Shown one piece after another: positions 6,416-13,984 of a stretch of DNA of 14,175 nucleotides. A program made the position numbers and the translations under genes. Numbering within the stretch: the stretch's first letter is position 1; each line of letters starts with the position of its first letter. The notes beneath the pieces are model-generated. The model was not told the DNA's origin. It worked only from the letters and a program-made list of their open reading frames with translations, and did not search any database. The DNA comes from Candidatus Sericytochromatia bacterium (GTDB taxonomy: Bacteria; Cyanobacteriota; Sericytochromatia; JACMPN01). Where the stretch lies: the NCBI GenBank assembly GCA_014377495.1, contig JACMPN010000511.1, forward strand, positions 1 to 14,175, read 5' to 3'.

Positions 6416-9400
6416 ATGAATATTTCCGCCTGGGCGATCCGCAAACCGGTGCCGATCATCCTCTTCTTTTTGGTCCTGCTCATCATCGGCGGGGTCTCGT
6501 TCAAGCACTTGGGGATCAACGACAACCCGAACGTCGACTTTCCGATCATCACCATCGGCATCGCCCAGCCCGGCGCCGCCCCCAGTGAGTTGGAAACCGA
6601 AGTCACCCGCAAGGTCGAGGACGCCGTCGTCGGCCTGGAAAACCTCCAGCATGTCCGCTCGGTCGTCACGGACAGCAGTTCCACGACCATCCTGGAGTTC
6701 AAAGTCGGCGCCGACTCCGATCGGGTCCTCAATGACGCCCGTGACGCCATCTCCCGCATCCGCCAGACCTTGCCGGCGGACATCCTCGAGCCGTCGATCA
6801 TCCACCCGAACTTCAGTGGAGAGCCCTTCCTCATCTATTCGGTGGCCAGCAAGACCCGTCCCGCCGCCGAAGTCAGCCGGATCATCGACGACGACATCAC
6901 CCGTCGGCTGCTGACGGTCCCCGGTGTCAGCCAGATCCGCCGCAGTGGCGGCCTGGACCGGGAGATCCGCATCGAGCTCGATCCCACCCGGATGATGGCC
7001 CTGGGGATCACGACGGACCAGGTGAACTCCCTGATCCGGCAATTCAACATCAACCTCCCGGGCGGCAAGGCCGAACTCGGCGGGGCCGAACAGTCGATCC
7101 GGACCCTGGGCACGGCCGTGTCCGTCTCCCAGCTGAAGAACCTGCCGGTGCCGATCGCCGGCGGCCGGTTCGTCAACCTGGACACGCTCGGGACCATCAC
7201 GGACACGACGGCTGAGCCGCGCCAGTCGGCCTGGCTGGCCGGCAAACCGGTCGTCGCCTTTGCCGTTGTCCGGGCCCAGGGCGCCGCATTGGTCGGTACG
7301 GAAGAAGCCGCCAGGGCAGAGGTCGAAAAGCTCAAAAAGACGCTGCCGGCCGATCTGGAAGTCGAGCTGATCCGGACGACCGGCGACTTTAACCGGAACT
7401 CGTACAGCGCCTCGATCGACGCCCTGTATCTGGGTGCCGGCCTGGCCGTCGTGGTCATTTACCTCTTCCTGCGCAATTGGCAGGCGACGGTAATCAGTGC
7501 CCTGGCCATCCCGCTGTCGGTCGTCGGCACTTTCTGGATCATGTCCATCCTCGGCTACACGCTGAACTTCATGACCCTGCTGGGCTTGAGTCTGGTCGTC
7601 GGCGTCCTCGTCGACGATGCCATCGTCGATCTGGAAAATATTTATCGGCACATCGCCATGGGCAAGACGCCGATGCAGGCGGCGTTCGAGGCCACCGACG
7701 AGATCGGTCTCGCCGTCGTCGCCACGACGCTGACGATCGTGGCCGTGTTCATCCCGGTCGCCTTTATGGGTGGTATTCCCGGCCAGTTTTTCCGCTCGTT
7801 CGGCTTGACCGTGTCGGTGTCGGTGCTCTTTTCCCTGCTCGTCGCCCGGACCCTGACGCCGATGATGGGGGCGTACCTGCTGCCGTCAGTCGTCCATGAA
7901 AACGAGGACAAGGAAACCTGGTTCAACCGGTCCTATGCCCGTTTGCTGTCCTGGTGCCTCGTGCACCGATGGAAGACGATCGTTTCCGCCGTGGTCATTT
8001 TCATCGGCAGCATGATGCTGGTACCGTTGCTGCCCAAGGGCTTTTTCGATGCCGGCGACGTCAATGAGACGACGATCTCGGCGACCCTGCCCACCGGGGC
8101 GACGCTGCAGGACACGGAGCGCGTCATCCTGGAAGTGACCCGGCGGCTGAGCAGCCGGCCGGAAGTCAAAAAGATTTTCGCCACGATCGGCGCCGGTTCC
8201 CAGAATGGCGTCGCGACCGAAGGCGGCGCCGTCAACGCCGGCAAGATCAACGTCGTGCTGGTCGACGCCAAAAAACGGAAACTGTCGCAGAGCGAATTCG
8301 AACTCGCCACCCAAGCCGAATTGGACCAGATCCCCGGCGCCCGTTTGGCGTATTTGCACTATGGGGCCGGTGGTGGCCAGGGCAAGCCGGTCAACGTCAT
8401 CCTCAAGGGCAACGACGCCCGAGCCCTCGACCTGGCGGCGGACACGCTGCTGACGCAGATGCGGGGCCTGAAGGGCATCAAGGACAGTATGTCCAGTGCC
8501 GCCGAACTGCGGCCGGAAGTGCGGATCATCCCGGACCCGGCTCGCGCCGGCGATCAGGGCGTGTCCGTGATGGCGATCGCCCGGGTGGCCCGGATGGCGA
8601 CACAGGGAGACACCGACCGCAACCTGGCGAAGTTCAATGCGGATGACCGTCAGGTCAACATCCGGGTGCAGCTGAATCAGGCCGTGCGGCGGGATATCGG
8701 GGGCCTCAGCAGTCTGCTGGTGCCCGGCAAGCAGGGGCTCGTCCCGTTGGGGACGGTGGCCGACATCCAGATGGGCAGTGGTCCCGTCCAGATCGACCGG
8801 TACGACCGGGCTCGGCAGATCACCCTGTCGGCCAACCTGGATGGTGTGTCCTTGGGCGAAGCGACAGCGGGAGTTGCCAAACTGCCGCTGATGAAGTCCT
8901 TGCCGGCCGGCGTCACGTACGACTCCGACGGCGAGGCCAAGGTGATGGCGGACGTATTTGGGGCCGTCATTCTGGCCCTCGGCGCCGGCGTGCTCTTCAT
9001 CTCCGCGGTGCTGGTCCTCCTCTTCGGCAATTTTCTGCATTCATTGACGATCATGGTCGCGCTGCCGCTGTCCATTGGCGGTGCCTTCATTGGCCTGCTG
9101 GTTACCGGGATGGAGTTGGGCCTGATGTCGCTGATCGGGATCATCATGCTGATGGGCCTGGTCACGAAAAACTCCATTTTGCTCGTCGAGTATGCCCTCG
9201 TGGCCATGCACAACGGCACCGAGCGGCGTGAGGCCCTGATGAAGTCCGGTGCTGCCCGACTGCGGCCAATCCTGATGACGACGGTGGCGATGATCGCCGG
9301 CATGGTTCCCATCGCCATGGGCTTGGGCGTCGGCACGAAGCCCCGGGCCCCGATGGCGGTGGCCGTGATCGGGGGATTGCTGACGTCGACGGCGTTCACC

Positions 9401-9538
9401 TTGGTGGTCATCCCGGCCGTATTTACCCTGTTGGACGATTTGCAGCTCTGGCTCATGCGACACATGAAGCGGATCTATCGGGGCAAAGGTGACACGTTGG
9501 CGCCTGTTTCCGAAGGGTCGGGGTCCCATGGGATCTGA
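6416..9538 (+). CDS. HAE1-type RND efflux pump, inner-membrane transporter
   Basis: Proton-driven exporter of the AcrB/MexB class, acting as a trimer with the adjacent adaptor. 1040 aa, full length for the family (about 1030-1050). TM1 is at about 12-29; a large periplasmic loop follows; TM2-6 start near 337; a second loop starts near 545; TM8-12 start near 850. The proton-relay acidic pair in TM4 is present (LVDDAIVDLEN, D400-D401), as is the TM10 lysine (GLVTKNSILLVEY, K918). C-terminal PMAVAVIGGLLTSTAFTLVV is typical. The start ATG at 6416 has GGAG seven bases upstream. An extended hydrophilic tail ends in SGSHGI. Substrates could be drugs, solvents, lipids or metabolites. HAE1 rather than heavy-metal HME type is inferred from the overall motif match. 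Confidence 0.96.
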   Translation: MNISAWAIRKPVPIILFFLVLLIIGGVSFKHLGINDNPNVDFPIITIGIAQPGAAPSELETEVTRKVEDAVVGLENLQHVRSVVTDSSSTTILEFKVGADSDRVLNDARDAISRIRQTLPADILEPSIIHPNFSGEPFLIYSVASKTRPAAEVSRIIDDDITRRLLTVPGVSQIRRSGGLDREIRIELDPTRMMALGITTDQVNSLIRQFNINLPGGKAELGGAEQSIRTLGTAVSVSQLKNLPVPIAGGRFVNLDTLGTITDTTAEPRQSAWLAGKPVVAFAVVRAQGAALVGTEEAARAEVEKLKKTLPADLEVELIRTTGDFNRNSYSASIDALYLGAGLAVVVIYLFLRNWQATVISALAIPLSVVGTFWIMSILGYTLNFMTLLGLSLVVGVLVDDAIVDLENIYRHIAMGKTPMQAAFEATDEIGLAVVATTLTIVAVFIPVAFMGGIPGQFFRSFGLTVSVSVLFSLLVARTLTPMMGAYLLPSVVHENEDKETWFNRSYARLLSWCLVHRWKTIVSAVVIFIGSMMLVPLLPKGFFDAGDVNETTISATLPTGATLQDTERVILEVTRRLSSRPEVKKIFATIGAGSQNGVATEGGAVNAGKINVVLVDAKKRKLSQSEFELATQAELDQIPGARLAYLHYGAGGGQGKPVNVILKGNDARALDLAADTLLTQMRGLKGIKDSMSSAAELRPEVRIIPDPARAGDQGVSVMAIARVARMATQGDTDRNLAKFNADDRQVNIRVQLNQAVRRDIGGLSSLLVPGKQGLVPLGTVADIQMGSGPVQIDRYDRARQITLSANLDGVSLGEATAGVAKLPLMKSLPAGVTYDSDGEAKVMADVFGAVILALGAGVLFISAVLVLLFGNFLHSLTIMVALPLSIGGAFIGLLVTGMELGLMSLIGIIMLMGLVTKNSILLVEYALVAMHNGTERREALMKSGAARLRPILMTTVAMIAGMVPIAMGLGVGTKPRAPMAVAVIGGLLTSTAFTLVVIPAVFTLLDDLQLWLMRHMKRIYRGKGDTLAPVSEGSGSHGI

Positions 9539-9728
9539 TTACGCCGTGGCACCTTTGCCGGAAAACGACCCTCCGGCGTTCCTGAACGGGCGCACGGACC
9601 GGCTGCCGGCAGACGAACGTAACCACGGGCGGGGTGATGACGCACGGTCCGCGGTATATGGCCCGATGGATGCCATGTCGACCATGATGGAAGTCATGGC
9701 CCGCTATGTTTTGCTGGGTGGCTTTTAG
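9528..9728 (+). CDS. Doubtful small ORF overlapping the end of the pump gene
   Basis: A 66-aa frame starts at ATG 9528, 11 bp before the end of the pump gene in another frame, with GAAGGG about ten bases upstream, so translational coupling is possible. The product is hydrophilic except for the end (MEVMARYVLLGGF), has no signal peptide and matches no family I know. Third-position GC is about two thirds, below the neighbouring genes, which argues against coding. An 18-bp palindrome (9682-9699) inside it suggests this stretch may instead be the promoter region of the PadR gene. Confidence 0.28.
   Translation: MGSDYAVAPLPENDPPAFLNGRTDRLPADERNHGRGDDARSAVYGPMDAMSTMMEVMARYVLLGGF
9682..9699. promoter_or_regulatory. 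Operator-like palindrome upstream of the PadR gene
   Basis: CCATGA-TGGAAG-TCATGG has perfect 6-bp arms and lies 104 bp before the PadR start codon. A weak -10-like TATGTT (9705-9710) follows directly. PadR regulators commonly repress themselves and their neighbour; this is a candidate site, though the sequence does not fit the classical ATGT-N8-ACAT. Confidence 0.3.
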
Positions 9729-9802
9729 TCGAGGCATGAGTGGATGGGCCGGCGGACGTACGTGTCCCGGAGCGATCCACCGGGGTATGAGGTGACAGGG
9801 CC

Positions 9803-10501
9803 ATGGGACGATCCGCCAGCACGCGTAATCCCGGGGCGGCAATGCGCCTGCTCGTTTTGGGCTTGCTCAAACGCTTCGGTCCGACGCACGGTCACGCAAT
9901 GCGGCAATACATCCACAATGCCTTCCTGGACCAATGGGCAGACGTGCAGCCCGGCTCGCTCTATTACGCCCTGGATCAACTGTCCAAAGAGGGCCTGATT
10001 CACCCCGAACGCACCGAACGGGTGGGACAGCGGCCGACCCGGACGATTTACCGGATTACGCCAGAGGGGGAAGTCGCCTTTCAAGCGGTGCTGGTTTCCC
10101 TCCTGGAGGCCATTCGGCCTTTGCACGACACCTTCAACCTGGGCCTGATGTTCAGTCCCGGGATCGAGGATGCCCAATTGGCGGAGATCATCCGGTCCCG
10201 CATCAGCCGCATCCGCGAAGAAGTGGCGATCGTGCGGATCGGCTGCGACCACAGCCTCGGGAAGGGGTTCATTTCCCAGCGTGGGGCCGAGATTTTCCGG
10301 CACATCGAGACCCGGTTGGTGGCCGATATAGTTTGGCACGAGGAGTTCCTCGTCAAACTTGAACTGGGTCAGGCCCATGGCATGGCACCGCAGGGTGCAG
10401 GCGGTCACCCGCTCTTTGTCGAGGGGGCATTGACCGTCCAGCGGGATCCTGACGGGTCGGTGTCGTCAGGGGTAAGTGCAGTCGGTGTGCAACCGGTCTG
10501 A
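9803..10501 (+). CDS. PadR-family transcriptional regulator
   Basis: DNA-binding repressor with the PadR winged helix-turn-helix. 232 aa. The core starts at MRLLVLGLLKRFGPTHG (14-30). The recognition helix region is GSLYYALDQLSKEGLI (51-66), the family hallmark, and the wing is PTRTIYRITPEGE (78-90). A helical C-terminal dimerisation region follows to about 190, then a roughly 40-residue Gly/Val-rich tail with no clear counterpart in typical members. The start at 9803 is favoured over the internal Met14 because a strong GAGGTGA lies seven bases upstream. It sits 264 bp downstream of the RND pump on the same strand. PadR proteins often control efflux genes, so regulation of the pump is a reasonable inference. 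The effector is unknown. Confidence 0.92.
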   Translation: MGRSASTRNPGAAMRLLVLGLLKRFGPTHGHAMRQYIHNAFLDQWADVQPGSLYYALDQLSKEGLIHPERTERVGQRPTRTIYRITPEGEVAFQAVLVSLLEAIRPLHDTFNLGLMFSPGIEDAQLAEIIRSRISRIREEVAIVRIGCDHSLGKGFISQRGAEIFRHIETRLVADIVWHEEFLVKLELGQAHGMAPQGAGGHPLFVEGALTVQRDPDGSVSSGVSAVGVQPV

Positions 10502-10614
10502 ACGGCCGGAGGCTGGACGATGGCACCGGAATCGGCCACCCTGTGCAGGTACGGGCTGGCGTTGGCCTGACCGGACGTCGCCGATCGTAGACCGCCTGAG
10601 TGGGAGCAACCATC

Positions 10615-11643
10615 ATGGATACCGCCGTCGCCTCGCCCGTGGATACCGCCCAGTCCCGGTATTACCCCTATGAAAACGGCAAATACGAGGTCAAGGCCGG
10701 CCTGACCAAGTTGGGGGCGCATCCGGTCCATGGCGTGGTCGAGTCGCACGTCTTCATGATTGACGAGCACTACCGGCGCTATTTGACCAACAAGGCCAAG
10801 GTCCATCGGACCATCCTGCACGGACACTACCTGCAGGCCGCTTTGTCACCTGTCGTCCGGGCGGTGATCCCGGCATTCATGGCCGGCAAGATGGCGGCTG
10901 AGTATCCCGAGGTCTTCACCTGGGAGGCGGAGCGCCGGATCCTGACGAACAAATTGCTCGGCTGGTCGGGTCAGATGGACTTCGAGTCTGGGACCGTGAC
11001 GATCCTGAGCCGGCAAGCGGCGCCGTTGGTCGATGTCATGGCCGATATCGATCCCGTCGATGCGATCGATTTCCTGGCACTGAACGTCATGGAGGATTTC
11101 GCCTTTCTCGCCCGCAATCCGTTGACGGAAGACGATTGGCTGTCGGCAGTCCACATCAGTTCGCCGCACTATTGGGACCCACGCGATAAGATCGGCCATT
11201 CCTTTGCCCCGGTGCATCGGCCGGTGGCGGATGCGGTGCCCCTGATGGCGACGGCGTCCAAGATCATCCGGGCGGCGGTCGAACAGGGACCGTTCATGCG
11301 GTTTGCCTGGGGCATGGCTGCAAACGATCTAATGAATCACCGGCCCGACGCCGAGCATGAGGGCGACCGGACCCAACTCGGGACGGAGACAGACGCATAT
11401 TGGATGACCCAGTTCATCCGGGTCGAGCGCCAGACGCTGACGGGATTCGCCGATCTGAACACGGCTTTTTTCACCATCCGGCCGTACTGGTACTCATTGA
11501 CCGATCTCATGTCGGAGCCGGAGCGGATGCGGCAGTTGGCGGCAGCCATGCTCACGATGAGCCCCGCTGCCATGGCATATAAAGGCATGACCCGCACCCG
11601 TGATGCACTGGTGGCGTTTTTGGAGCGACACAGCCAGCCGTAG
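10615..11643 (+). CDS. DUF3445 / HODM-like haem-dependent oxidative N-demethylase family protein
   Basis: 342 aa from the ATG at 10615. The family (DUF3445) includes the haem-containing subunit of the dimethylamine-demethylating HODM enzyme, which binds haem in a PAS-like fold and oxidatively removes methyl groups from amines. Recognisable family blocks are AVHISSPHYWDPRDKIGHSF (178-197) followed by APVHRPVADAVPLM, and FIRVERQTL (267-275) followed by TAFFTIRPYWYSL. I start it at 10615 because GGGAG lies eight bases upstream; a GTG at 10600 would add five residues but has no such site. The other HODM subunits (ferredoxin/reductase-like) are not adjacent, so the gene may act alone or with distant partners. 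Membership is well supported; the amine substrate is unknown. Confidence 0.82.
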   Translation: MDTAVASPVDTAQSRYYPYENGKYEVKAGLTKLGAHPVHGVVESHVFMIDEHYRRYLTNKAKVHRTILHGHYLQAALSPVVRAVIPAFMAGKMAAEYPEVFTWEAERRILTNKLLGWSGQMDFESGTVTILSRQAAPLVDVMADIDPVDAIDFLALNVMEDFAFLARNPLTEDDWLSAVHISSPHYWDPRDKIGHSFAPVHRPVADAVPLMATASKIIRAAVEQGPFMRFAWGMAANDLMNHRPDAEHEGDRTQLGTETDAYWMTQFIRVERQTLTGFADLNTAFFTIRPYWYSLTDLMSEPERMRQLAAAMLTMSPAAMAYKGMTRTRDALVAFLERHSQP

Positions 11644-11723
11644 CAGGCGGTGTGATTTCCCGGGCCGAGGAACGGCAAAACTGGGACGCTGCTTTCTTGT
11701 CGCTCCGCCGGGCCGTGTTGAGG

Positions 11724-12620
11724 CTAGGTGGCGGTGGTCTCAGACGCAGTCGGTTCAGGCCGTTTCTGCGAAGGGATGATCGCCCGCACTGCGGCAGCCA
11801 GGAGCACGATGACCGCACAGGCGATCGTCTGACTGGCGCCGACCGGCAGTTCGCCAAAAAAAGCGAGGAGATAACCACTGCTGCCGGCCATGGCCCCGGT
11901 AATCATCGCCACGAGGAGGGCGATGCCGGGACTGGGTGCCAGGACCAGGCCTGCGACTGCTGGCAGCACTGAAAAAGCGAACACAGGCAGTGCGCCCAGT
12001 GCCCTGGCGCTGATCGAGACCATCAAAGCGATGGCCACCATCAGGGATGTTTCCAATAATGCCACAGGCAGGCCCTGTACCTTAGCGGCGTCCTGGCTGA
12101 GCGAGGCCAAGAAGAGACCCCGACGCAGCCAAAGCAGATACACCATGACCAGGGCACTGCCGGCCAAAACGAGGACCACGTCCTCTTCTCTGACCATTAC
12201 GGCGGAACCGAAGAGGATGGCCTGGATGTCGTGGGCTTCCTGGGAAATGCGCGTCCCGACCAGCAGGGCGCCGGACGTACCAAGTAAGTACGTGAGCCCG
12301 AGCAAACTTTCTCTGTTCAGGCCCCGTTTCGGTTCCCAGCGCAACAACATGGCCGTCCCCAGGGTGAGGAAGAGAGCCCAGAGGCTCGGTGATGCCCAGA
12401 TGCCGGTGAAGCCCAGATGGATTTCCGCGTAATAGGCGAGAGCGACTCCCAGACCGGCGGCTTGCGCCAATGCCGCTGAGATAAAGACCATGCGGCGGAG
12501 GATGATCAGGACGCCCAGCCCACCCAGCCCCGCCCCAGCGGCCAGGCCGCAGAGGATCGGGTCGCGAAAGAGGGGCCAGCCCTGGACCAGATCGGCCCAA
12601 TTCGGGGCATGTTCAATCAT
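11724..12620 (-). CDS. Metal ABC transporter permease (ZnuB/TroC family)
   Basis: Inner-membrane permease of a cluster 9 ABC importer for zinc, manganese or iron(II). About 298 aa with 8-9 hydrophobic spans. Family features: PILCGLAAGAGLGGLGVLIILRR at the N-terminus (in part), the region VFISAALAQAAGLGVAL where most relatives have a Ser-His-Ala motif, GLTYLLGTSGALLVG mid-protein and LGALPVFAFSVLPAVAGLVL near TM6-7. The start is the ATG at 12620, with GGAGA six bases upstream; it overlaps the ATPase stop (ATGATTGA), indicating translational coupling. An ATG at 12635 in frame is possible but has poorer support. Specificity cannot be fixed; the binding protein is outside the window. Confidence 0.9.
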   Translation of the reverse strand: MIEHAPNWADLVQGWPLFRDPILCGLAAGAGLGGLGVLIILRRMVFISAALAQAAGLGVALAYYAEIHLGFTGIWASPSLWALFLTLGTAMLLRWEPKRGLNRESLLGLTYLLGTSGALLVGTRISQEAHDIQAILFGSAVMVREEDVVLVLAGSALVMVYLLWLRRGLFLASLSQDAAKVQGLPVALLETSLMVAIALMVSISARALGALPVFAFSVLPAVAGLVLAPSPGIALLVAMITGAMAGSSGYLLAFFGELPVGASQTIACAVIVLLAAAVRAIIPSQKRPEPTASETTAT

Positions 12621-13368
12621 TTTCGTTCTCCGCACAGATCGGGGGCAGGGCCAGATGTTCGGCCAGCCCGGGAAACCGATGGCAAAATGCCGGATCGTTA
12701 ATCACCGTCCGGGTGGGTCCAGCGACAACGGTCTGGCGGCTGGCATCGAGAAATAGGACGTGATCGGCCACACTGAGCGCCTGTTCCAGGTGGTGGCTGA
12801 TCAGGAGGATGGCCAGCGGACGTTCCCGGCGCAGGTGGTCGAGTTGGATGAGCGTTTGTTGCTGAGCCGGCAGATCCATCGCTGAGGTGGGTTCATCCAT
12901 CAGCAGCAACGACGGAGAGCTGGCCAGGGCCCGGGCCAGCAGGACCCGCTGTTTCTGGCCTTCCGAAAGCGTCTGATAGGACTCCCGGGCGAGATTGAGA
13001 CAGTTGGCGTCGCGCATGGCGGTCGTCACCTGTTCCCGGTCCGACGCCGACATCCAGGGCCGCAAAAAGGACCATTCCCGCTCGATCCCCATGCGCACGA
13101 GATCAATGGCCCGCATCGGGACCATCGGATCGACGTGCAGCCGTTGGGGCAGGTAGGCCAGTTCACGGGCCGGTGGCCGCAGACACTGACCTTCGAGGGG
13201 CGGTTGCAGCCCGACGAGGGTTTTGATCAGCGTGGATTTGCCGGAGCCATTGGCGCCGGCGAGCACCCACAGCTCGCCAGGGGACACGGCAAAATCCACC
13301 GGGGGAAGGATGGCCCGTCCCCCGTAGCCGACTTTGAGCCCCGTGACCTGCAGTGTGGGTGTCGTCAT
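12613..13368 (-). CDS. Metal ABC transporter ATP-binding protein (ZnuC-like)
   Basis: Cytoplasmic ATPase that powers the adjacent permease. 251 aa, usual length for the family. Walker A GANGSGKST (38-46), Q-loop Q75 (YLPQR), signature LSEGQKQR (134-141), Walker B LLLMDEP (154-160) and switch histidine H192 (ISHH) are all intact. Several residues match cluster 9 metal transporters, including the region between Q-loop and signature. The start ATG at 13368 has GGAAG seven bases upstream. It begins 11 bp after the upstream lipoprotein stop and its own stop overlaps the permease start, so lipoprotein, ATPase and permease are co-transcribed. Confidence 0.93.
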   Translation of the reverse strand: MTTPTLQVTGLKVGYGGRAILPPVDFAVSPGELWVLAGANGSGKSTLIKTLVGLQPPLEGQCLRPPARELAYLPQRLHVDPMVPMRAIDLVRMGIEREWSFLRPWMSASDREQVTTAMRDANCLNLARESYQTLSEGQKQRVLLARALASSPSLLLMDEPTSAMDLPAQQQTLIQLDHLRRERPLAILLISHHLEQALSVADHVLFLDASRQTVVAGPTRTVINDPAFCHRFPGLAEHLALPPICAENEND

Positions 13369-13379
13369 CCGGTTTCTTC

Positions 13380-13955
13380 CTATTTTTCCTCGCCCGTATC
13401 GTCAGTCGAAATGGCGACAAATTGCGCCGCCGTTTCCGCCGTGGGGCCCAGTTTGAGGGTGTACGTACCGACGCCCAGGTTCACCTGGTGGCGTGCCTGG
13501 ATCGTGCCGCAGGGGCCGACCGACGTGGCGGACCGGCTTGGCGTCACGACTTTACCGGCATCATCGGTGACCGCCAGCGGGACTGGTTTGTTCAGGTAGA
13601 AGACCATGTCGCCGGCTTTGCTGGAAGCGTACCGCACGTAAGAAGCCTGATTGCCGGCCGATAACGTGATGTCGAAACGGGTGTGCGCCTTGGACACCAG
13701 GGGGCCGGCGGCAGCCGTTGCGGTCGCGACGACCGGGGCGGCCGGGCCTTTGTCGAAGTGTTCACACGCATCCGTGTCGAGGGCTGCGGCGGTCAAGGGT
13801 GGTTTGGCACTCGCTGCGGCGCCGGACGGCGAGGGACGGGGGCTGGCGGACACGGCCGGTGTCGTGCCAGTGCACGCTGTGAGGCCAGCCATCAGGATGA
13901 GGCTGCCGAGGGCGAGCAGATGTCCGTTGGGACGGGCGGGCGTGAGATGTTGCAT
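13380..13955 (-). CDS. Lipoprotein with conserved-looking Cys/His motif in the metal-uptake operon
   Basis: 191 aa, no family that I can name with confidence. Residues 12-28 form a lipoprotein signal (hydrophobic LLALGSLILMAGLTAC, lipobox LTAC, C28 the lipidated Cys), followed by a Pro/Ser/Ala-rich linker (29-58). Then comes DACEHFDKGP (62-71), with Cys64, Glu65 and His66 close together, and a beta-rich domain ending GVGTYTLKLGP, with Cys149 and His156 (GPCGTIQARH). It is exported and anchored in a membrane. The ATG at 13955 has AAAGGA about six bases upstream; the gene lies 29 bp after the upstream gene and 11 bp before the ATPase. The metal ABC context and Cys/His residues suggest a metal-binding or metal-sensing accessory, but that is inference; a disulfide between the Cys residues is an alternative. 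Confidence 0.8.
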   Translation of the reverse strand: MQHLTPARPNGHLLALGSLILMAGLTACTGTTPAVSASPRPSPSGAAASAKPPLTAAALDTDACEHFDKGPAAPVVATATAAAGPLVSKAHTRFDITLSAGNQASYVRYASSKAGDMVFYLNKPVPLAVTDDAGKVVTPSRSATSVGPCGTIQARHQVNLGVGTYTLKLGPTAETAAQFVAISTDDTGEEK

Positions 13956-13984
13956 GGTATTTCCTTTGTTTACCCTGAATTTGA

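Noticed and set aside
6116..7651. 511-codon open frame on the minus strand, opposite the adaptor and pump genes
   Set aside because: It mirrors two certain plus-strand genes; its translation is an Asp/Gln/Gly/Arg-rich low-complexity shadow typical of GC-rich DNA and shows no motif.
7886..9040. 384-codon minus-strand frame opposite the pump gene
   Set aside because: Shadow of the RND coding frame, with no recognisable domain or ribosome binding site.
10600..10614. GTG at 10600 as start of the DUF3445 gene
   Set aside because: No ribosome binding site at proper distance, and the GGGAG that fits the ATG at 10615 lies within this extension.
11644..11723. Terminator between the convergent DUF3445 and permease genes
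   Set aside because: CCGGGCC occurs twice here but as a direct repeat, with no stem followed by a T tract on either strand.
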